64,000 nt of DNA, taken from contig CM057135.1 of NCBI GenBank assembly GCA_029964075.1, positions 6,929,001 through 6,993,000 of the forward strand, given 5' to 3'. A program made the position numbers and the translations under genes. How positions within the stretch are numbered: position 1 is the first letter of the stretch; each line of letters begins with the position of its first letter. Positions 57,876 through 64,000 of the stretch are shown piece after piece. The notes beneath the pieces were generated by a model. It was not told the DNA's origin. It saw only the letters and a list, made by a program, of their open reading frames with translations, and searched no databases. The DNA comes from Patiria pectinifera. Lineage: Eukaryota; Echinodermata; Asteroidea; Valvatida; Asterinidae.

Positions 57876-58405
57876 CTAGCGCGCTCGCCTCGGTTCAAAT
57901 GAGACATCCGTTTTCATAATAGTCTTTCCTGTGCGCGGAAAACGGTGGAAACGGTACAAAATTCCTACAAGACGTTTCGCTTCGACGTCGTGTGATCTAT
58001 GTAAATGTCGTAAACTTGGCCCCACGTTTACTTGAACGCTGACTCTGTGAGTAAATTGGTACTCAGAAATGGGGTGTGCACCTCCATCATCAATTTCCTG
58101 GGCCAAGAAATTTCCGCAAATTCATGCCTTTCGCACAGTGCACCCGTTCTCCATCAGGTACATTTTTAACGTATCTCACTGTAATCGCAATCTGAAGCTT
58201 CATGTTATTGAGTTCTCTCAGTTCTGATACAACTTTTCGCTCGTGAGTGCAAAAAAACCAGTTCAACGTCATTATTCAACTGTCTCGGAATCAGTTCCCA
58301 GTTTCGAAAGTTATTTCTAAACCTTCTCGTACCTCTGAAGTCAGCCTCTTGAAAATCTTCGGGAGATTTAAATCTCTTGATCGCTGAGAGTATTTTTTTT
58401 TTCAA
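57876..58405 (-). other. Possible degraded coding remnant
   Basis: Three overlapping minus-strand frames follow one another: 58405-58205, 58272-58090 and 58106-57876. The last two join through an apparent single-base shift near 58105, giving RYVKNVPDGERVHCAKGMNL followed by IDDGGAHPISEYQFTHRV. The composition looks protein-like, but I recognise no family. Confidence 0.2.
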
Positions 58406-58440
58406 AAATAATATATAGAGATATTATCTCTTCAAATATC

Positions 58441-58565
58441 CCTTCCGGTTTTGCCGAAGTCAATTGAGTGTGATCGTCCGACTGATAAGGTTTACGCACA
58501 AAACCATGGGCCAATGAGGCTTTGCATAGAAAGGTGGCCAAACCATTTTTTGGGAAAGTGTGCTG
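58441..58565 (+). repeat. Direct repeat, copy 1
   Basis: Shares AATTGAGTGTGATCGTCCGA and AAAGGTGGCC with 59064-59210. Confidence 0.9.
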
Positions 58566-59063
58566 GTAGGCAAATAGGACCCATTTTGGACCCTAATTTT
58601 TATCAAATCTGCTCTTAGATTATAGCCCAAAAGCTATATAGGGAGATGATCCTCTGCTATATTCGCACGATTCCACCGATTTTTAAACCAGACGGTCTCG
58701 TTTTTTACAAAAAAATTGTCGGGTCACTTTTTATGCAAATGACTCGCGAATAGAATTTTGAAACCCTAATCACTCGCGAATTTATTGCGCCCGCTGTCGG
58801 TCTTATTCTGCAATTCCGATACATCGTCTGAATAGCCCCCCCCCCCACCACCACACCGAAAAAAAATAATAGTTATAAAATACTTTTGAAAAATGTGCTC
58901 GTTCATTCAGAAATTCATGAAGCATAATATCCAAACTGATTGGATGTTTTCAAAGAGTCTTTCCCAATTGCAAAAATTCTTTTTGAAAGCCCACTACAGG
59001 CAGCATTAGAATCAAACTCTTGTAAAAATTGGTCCGGTTCACTTATTCTTTATGATGGCCCTT

Positions 59064-59210
59064 GCGGTTTTGCCGAATCAATTGAGTGTGATCGTCCGAC
59101 TGATAAGGTTTACGCACAAAACCATGGGTTTACGCACAAAACCATGGGCCAATGAGGCTTTGCATAGAAAGGTGGCCGAACCATTTTTTGGGAAAGTGTG
59201 CTGGTAATGT
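59064..59210 (+). repeat. Direct repeat, copy 2, with internal 20-bp duplication
   Basis: Nearly identical to 58441-58565 but contains GTTTACGCACAAAACCATGG twice in tandem (about 59107-59147). Confidence 0.9.
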
Positions 59211-59289
59211 TTGTACTGAGTTGTCATTCGGCTCTACTTTGGGACATTAGTACCCTGTACAATTTGTATTTGACTTTTGCCGGGGAGGG

Positions 59290-59870
59290 GTGAAATTGTA
59301 TCAAATGTCGACATTCAGTTGAACATTTTTAGATAGGGTTGGGCCAAACCACAGGTAGCCATCAGTGTTTGAACTGCACATGTAAATATATAGATTACCA
59401 CAATCATTTGTTGTTCATGAATAGTTTTAACGATTAAAACAAAAGTTAGTTTCATTACTTTATGAAAACAAATGTTACATTGCCTGCTAATGTATTTGTT
59501 GTTGAAAAAAACACACAATGCTCTGGCAAGAGGATTCAGTGCGAGTAATTTACAGAAGTGACCGAATTGCATACTACATCTCAAGCAAACTAGTTTTCGG
59601 CTGATTGGTACTTCAATGCGATATTTCAAATAGGCACTTTAAGCATTATCAGACTAAATGGGTGGTGAAATTGTATCAAATTTTGACATCAGGATAAGTT
59701 AAAATTTATCGATAGGATTTAAATTTTTGGAAGTGTACAAAGCGCATATATACTGGCATATTCCAAGGCAAATTTTGTGCTGATTGGTCGTTCCGTTTAC
59801 TTTTAAGGGTAAAATTGGCATATCTAATCAAATGTCGGGGTTGGTGAAATTGTGACAAATTTCAACGTTA
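59290..59870 (+). repeat. Three diverged copies of a GGTGAAATTGT module
   Basis: GGTGAAATTGTATCAAAT(G/T)T occurs near 59289 and 59664, and GGTGAAATTGTGACAAATTT near 59844. The following sequence is only weakly similar. Confidence 0.4.
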
Positions 59871-62184
59871 TATAATAAATTTAGCAGATATCAGACTACT
59901 TCCCACCAGTCCACGAATGAGCTGCAAATCGTCCGTCGGTGATGTAAACGCCATTATTCGATCCTCGTTATGATAATTTATTCCTTGTTCTCTAAAGCCA
60001 GTCAGTGGCCGTGTCACGCACCCAGCCCTGTTTGACCTCAGTTTCTTGTCCCGAGGTCGCGCACGCATGGCCCAAAAGCGTAGACGAGGTTTTACGAGAT
60101 TTATGCGAGACTACAGTAAAAACACGAAAAAGTACCTGGATACATGCACTGTTTGGTCAGGATGGCTAAATATGTGAAAAGTTGAAATCATGTGCTTTAT
60201 TTTGATACCAAAAATAACTGCTTTTGACAAATATAAAGTGTTCTTACGGCCTGTCAAACAAAATCATATTTTTTATCATCAAAAAAGCGAGGGCCGATAG
60301 TTTTTAGGTGTACATTGATTCTTTAAAAAGGCCGGAACAAACGGCAAGGCTCAGTAGATAGAGGAAAGTATACGCTTCATTTTCATGTGAAACACGTGCA
60401 GGAGACTTCTAATGTTTGGTCCAAATCGCCGATTGAAAAATGAAGACTTTTGCGAGTTTTCATGATTTGCAATCACATGTACGCGTGTAAACGAACGTAA
60501 GTACGCCGACGTTGGCCTGAATAGCACCTGCAAACGTGCAATGAATGACTTATGAATATTAAGCAGGCTATACTCGAGCTCGACCAATCAGTGGGCGTAT
60601 GGGGTCACAAGGTCACACCGTTTTGGGGTTCCTCGCTCTATGCTTTACAATGGCGACGATCTTTTCGCGTTGTGAAAAATGGAAATTGTTGGAAACATTA
60701 GGTGTACATCGAATGCTTAAAATATTGACGACATCACGTTCACAAGATTTTTTGCAGACGAAGGTTCATTCTTTCCTTTGATTACCTCAACATTTGGGAG
60801 ACTTTCGTCGTTGTCGAAAAAACCCGGAAATTTCATGACGTGATTTTAGTAGATTTGTCCGTGAAATAATATAATCAAAATGCATCGAAATTCTTTTTTT
60901 GAGAAAACAATACCTTGATGGATGTATGAAGTAGGTCTTTAACTATCTAAAACAACTTTGTTTGTTTGGAACGGTTGTGGTTTGCCATGAAAATTGCGAA
61001 TTTTCTGAAGCCCTTTTCACGGCCATCTTTCGCTGGCCTCGCGTTGCTGTCAAGTTGCGTGGACGAGAAAATAGAGCAGCTACGCGTGACACGGCAACTG
61101 ACTGAAAGCCCTGCATAACGCAGAGAGACCGCCCTCTATTGATATTCTGCAATGTCGTTTCACAGAATGGATGAGGAGAGATAAAGTTTTGCATGAATTT
61201 TGACTCTATGATACATGTATCTTACGCATTAAAAAATACAACACAAATGGAAAATCACCACTTCGTTTTTAATTCCAAGGAAATGTTAGAGCTACCGATA
61301 AGATATTGGAGTATGCATGACTATAAATGACATATGAAATGTTCAAGTATGTTGGCAAGTAATCTGCCAAAGTGCATAAGTACGGGGTTCATTGTTAAAT
61401 AGGTTGTGGAATGCTCAAAGACATTTCCGTCATTTTTCGGGTATATGTAGCCTAAGGTGTGATGAAATAAAAACGACTATTGTGTCTGTCATGATATGAG
61501 TACAAAAGGTACTTTTGAGAGCTGTTTTTCAGGTCTTGTTTCGGCCCGAACGTGCAATTTGTGTAAAAGTCGTCGTTGGGGGCAGCAAACAATACAGTAA
61601 ATCGTGACGTAATAAACATGACTCGTTTATACTACGCTGCATCGGGCCAACATGAATAAACCAACATTTAAGCCTATCAGCAGCACAACATAATTTGTTT
61701 TGGCAATGTTTATTTGCATGTTTATTTGAGTTGGGTATTATTGTTTGTGCCAGGATTTATTGGAAAATAATTAACGGACTTTCCATGCAGTTTATTGTTG
61801 ACTGAGAGGATTTGAATCCTGAAACCCTGTGGGCTTGCTGCATATTTCCCTTGTTTCTTAAGCCATTGCATTAAGTTTTTAGTTACGATATCGTTCTAAA
61901 CTTCTAATGACCCCGGCCTGAAAAAAAAGAAGGTATTGGTGTTTGATAGCCCATCGATGGTTGCAATTGTGGCCTTGAGTGCGGACAGCAATCTCGGTCG
62001 TGACACATTCCATTGCACTGCCACTGCACTGCCATTGCACTGCCATTTATGTTAACTTTAAAATTCTAATCAAAAAGAAGCTTAAAATATAAAAGTTAAA
62101 TAATCGTGTACTTTCAAAGCAGATGCAAACTAAATTTTGGGGAATAGTAAGTATAGTTAGAGTTATTATAGTTATATTATATTT
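59871..62184. other. Intergenic with two weak coding-start candidates
   Basis: On the plus strand, ACAATGGCGACG at about 60650 opens 44 codons (MATIFSRCEKWKLLETLG) to 60781. On the minus strand, ATAATGGCG near 59976 opens MAFTSPTDDLQLIRGLVG. Both ATGs have good context, but neither has a clear splice donor or recognisable product. A small CACTGCCATTG tandem repeat lies at about 62010-62045. Confidence 0.3.
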
Positions 62185-62830
62185 AGAGTGGTTAGGGTAC
62201 GCAAATTGGCGTACCGTATACGGTACGCCAATTGGCGTACCTTAACCACTCCATACTGACCATGTTGTATCATCAAAGTTACATAGCATACCCTACTACG
62301 GTACGCCAATTGGCGTACCCTGTACCCACTTTCTACTGAGCATGCTGTATCATCCATGTAACACAGCACCCGTAATATGGTACGCCATTTGCGTACTGTA
62401 GTAGGGTGTTCCATGTAACTTGGATGATACAACATGGTCAGTATGGAGTGGGTAGGGTATGCCAATTGGCGTACCGTAGTAGGGTGTGCCATGTAACTTG
62501 GATAATACAACTTGGTCAATATGGAGTGGGCAGGGTACGCTACTTGGCGTACCTGTTTAGGATGTGGTATGTAATTTTGATGTTACAAAATGGTCAGTAT
62601 GGCGTAAGTAGGGTACGCCAATTGGCGCACCGGTTTAGGGTGTGCTATGTAACTTTTGTATATGGTCAAATATGGAGTTGGTAGGGTACGCCAATTGGCA
62701 TACCGGCTTAGGGTGTGCTATGTAACTTGGATGATACAATTTGGTCAGTATGAAGTGGGTAGGGTAGGGTGTGCTATGTTATTTGGATGATACAACATGA
62801 TCAGTATGGAGACAGAAGCGTACCATAGTT
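62185..62830. repeat. Palindrome-based 78-bp array in opposed orientations
   Basis: The perfect 20-bp palindrome GGTACGCCAATTGGCGTACC recurs with minor changes. To the right of about 62400 the unit repeats every 78 bp (GTAACTTGGATGATAC at about 62415, then 62493, 62571 and 62649). To the left the same unit runs inverted. Because 78 is a multiple of three, open frames with 26-residue repeats appear on both strands; these are not genes. Confidence 0.9.
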
Positions 62831-64000
62831 GGGTGTACTCCACTGTGATGCCCCCCTTGAGTTTGGTGAACATATGCAGTGAGTTATACATGTATTCATT
62901 TACAATTTGTGTACGTTGGATTAAATATATTTTGTTACAGTTTATGGTTGTAGTGTAATTTAAGGGCTAGCTGAACATTCTTTAAAAGAAAATACCTAAA
63001 ACCCTGAGGTTTGATTCATTTAAAATATCGAATGATGGTTTTTGCATGTTTCTTTGAGAACTAAATTAGTTTATGATATGAATTGAACTGGTATGTTTGC
63101 TTTAAATTATTTCCATGGATTTCTTGTGTTTAGGCAGGGGATTTTCTCATATTTATGTTTTGACAGGTTTTAAGCATTGATGTGATCAAACTATTTTATC
63201 AAACAGACATTTCGATTATTGAGTTGAAAAAAATCCATCGCAATTTTAACAAAATCAACCTTTTCAGTAAGCTATATCATGTATAAAATCCGTAACACCA
63301 TTTATTGGAAAAGTCGCTGAATAGAGTTTTGGTGGTTAAAAAACTTAACACATTATTCTCAAATGTCAACTTTATTGTGTAACTGTAAGAATTATCGGTA
63401 TGACCACCCTCAAGTTGTATTTTTCTTAGAAAATGCCTAATTTTAGTCACATAACCGTTATATTTCGTATGAAAAAAATGAATAGGTGCATTTCCAAAAA
63501 AAAACAAAATTGTTCCAATTCTGTTTGTAATAGAAAGGATATATGCCGCAGAATGGGTATCATCCATTGTAGTAGCCTGGAAAAAGTCTGGCGATGTCAG
63601 AATTTGTGTATATTTATGAAGGGTCAATACGGCAATCATTCCTGACAAATGTCCTTCGCCCAAAATTGACGAAATTCTGTCAGAATTGCGAAATGCATCC
63701 GTGCTTTCACAATTGGATTTGGCCTCTGCGTATCACCAGTTAACACTTTATGAAGAATTTTACGAATTGAAATTAAGTTAATGTGAGAAATAACTCTTTG
63801 TTGTAAATAATTTTTAAAAAACCATGATTTTTATGCCATGTTGCTAAACTCCGTCGGTGCCGTTATTTTGAGTCTGTTAGAGAAACAGAATAGCGAGTTT
63901 ATTTGGCCAGTGCGCCTGCATACGTCATACAATGTTGTCATGTAAATCAGTTAGTTTCGCGGGAAGAGAATACAGTTTCACCATTGGTCAGTTACATTAC
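62831..64000. other. Intergenic, no gene seen
   Basis: AT-rich. A minus-strand frame at 63277-63663 (128 codons) is the longest here but shows no motif and low-complexity T-rich stretches. Confidence 0.45.

Noticed and set aside
62172-62684. Repeat proteins with 26-residue period on both strands
   Set aside because: The 78-bp unit is a multiple of three, which keeps frames open without selection.
63277-63663. 128-codon minus-strand frame as a gene
   Set aside because: No recognisable domain, no splice signals and biased composition; insufficient to call.

Overview
The window looks like nuclear DNA of a marine invertebrate. It is AT-rich, crowded with TACATG-type simple repeats, DNA-transposon foldbacks, satellite arrays and non-LTR retrotransposons, and has almost no recognisable host coding sequence. 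The combination of a Helentron (Rep-helicase-endonuclease), TACATG runs and a virus-like element with a retroviral-type integrase fits molluscs, brachiopods, cnidarians or amphioxus. The species cannot be fixed from the sequence alone. Nothing suggests a prokaryotic replicon.

Layout. 1-1365: a possible divergent host promoter with a candidate first coding exon on the minus strand (785-866). About 1366-9600: a Helentron with a broken Rep gene (two frame changes, one nonsense codon and an in-gene GAGTCC minisatellite), a long intact helicase-endonuclease frame, and a downstream 91-bp minisatellite. 9785-15190: two inverted TTAA-flanked (piggyBac-type) MITEs bracketing a hAT-like foldback and a 1.27-kb tandem duplication that carries another hAT MITE with a perfect 8-bp target duplication. 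15790-24180: a satellite superfamily of about three 570-bp units then five 1.34-kb units, holding roughly 40 copies of the CRE octamer TGACGTCA. 26155-26447 and 28068-28652: further foldback elements, the second inserted in a diverged tandem array. 30342-33985: a 5'-truncated RTE-like LINE on the minus strand, split by a nested Jockey-like LINE with a 13-bp target duplication. 36905-37125: a tRNA-derived SINE.

38361-47420 is the most interesting block: a decayed integrated virus-like or Polinton-like element. It has a TFIIB-like fragment, two different candidate virion structural proteins, a packaging-ATPase fragment, a set of small membrane and coiled-coil proteins, a DDE retroviral-type integrase, and a chimeric frame joining part of a structural gene to a probable DNA-polymerase-associated fragment. 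Almost every larger gene carries stops, frame changes or deletions, while several small membrane-protein frames remain open.

48100-57400 is a diverged tandem array of 1.05-1.25-kb units plus a detached copy with nested insertions. 58441-59210 has a direct repeat, and 62185-62830 has an array built on the perfect palindrome GGTACGCCAATTGGCGTACC. The rest is intergenic DNA in which I see no gene. The elements work as independent parasites; no host pathway can be reconstructed.
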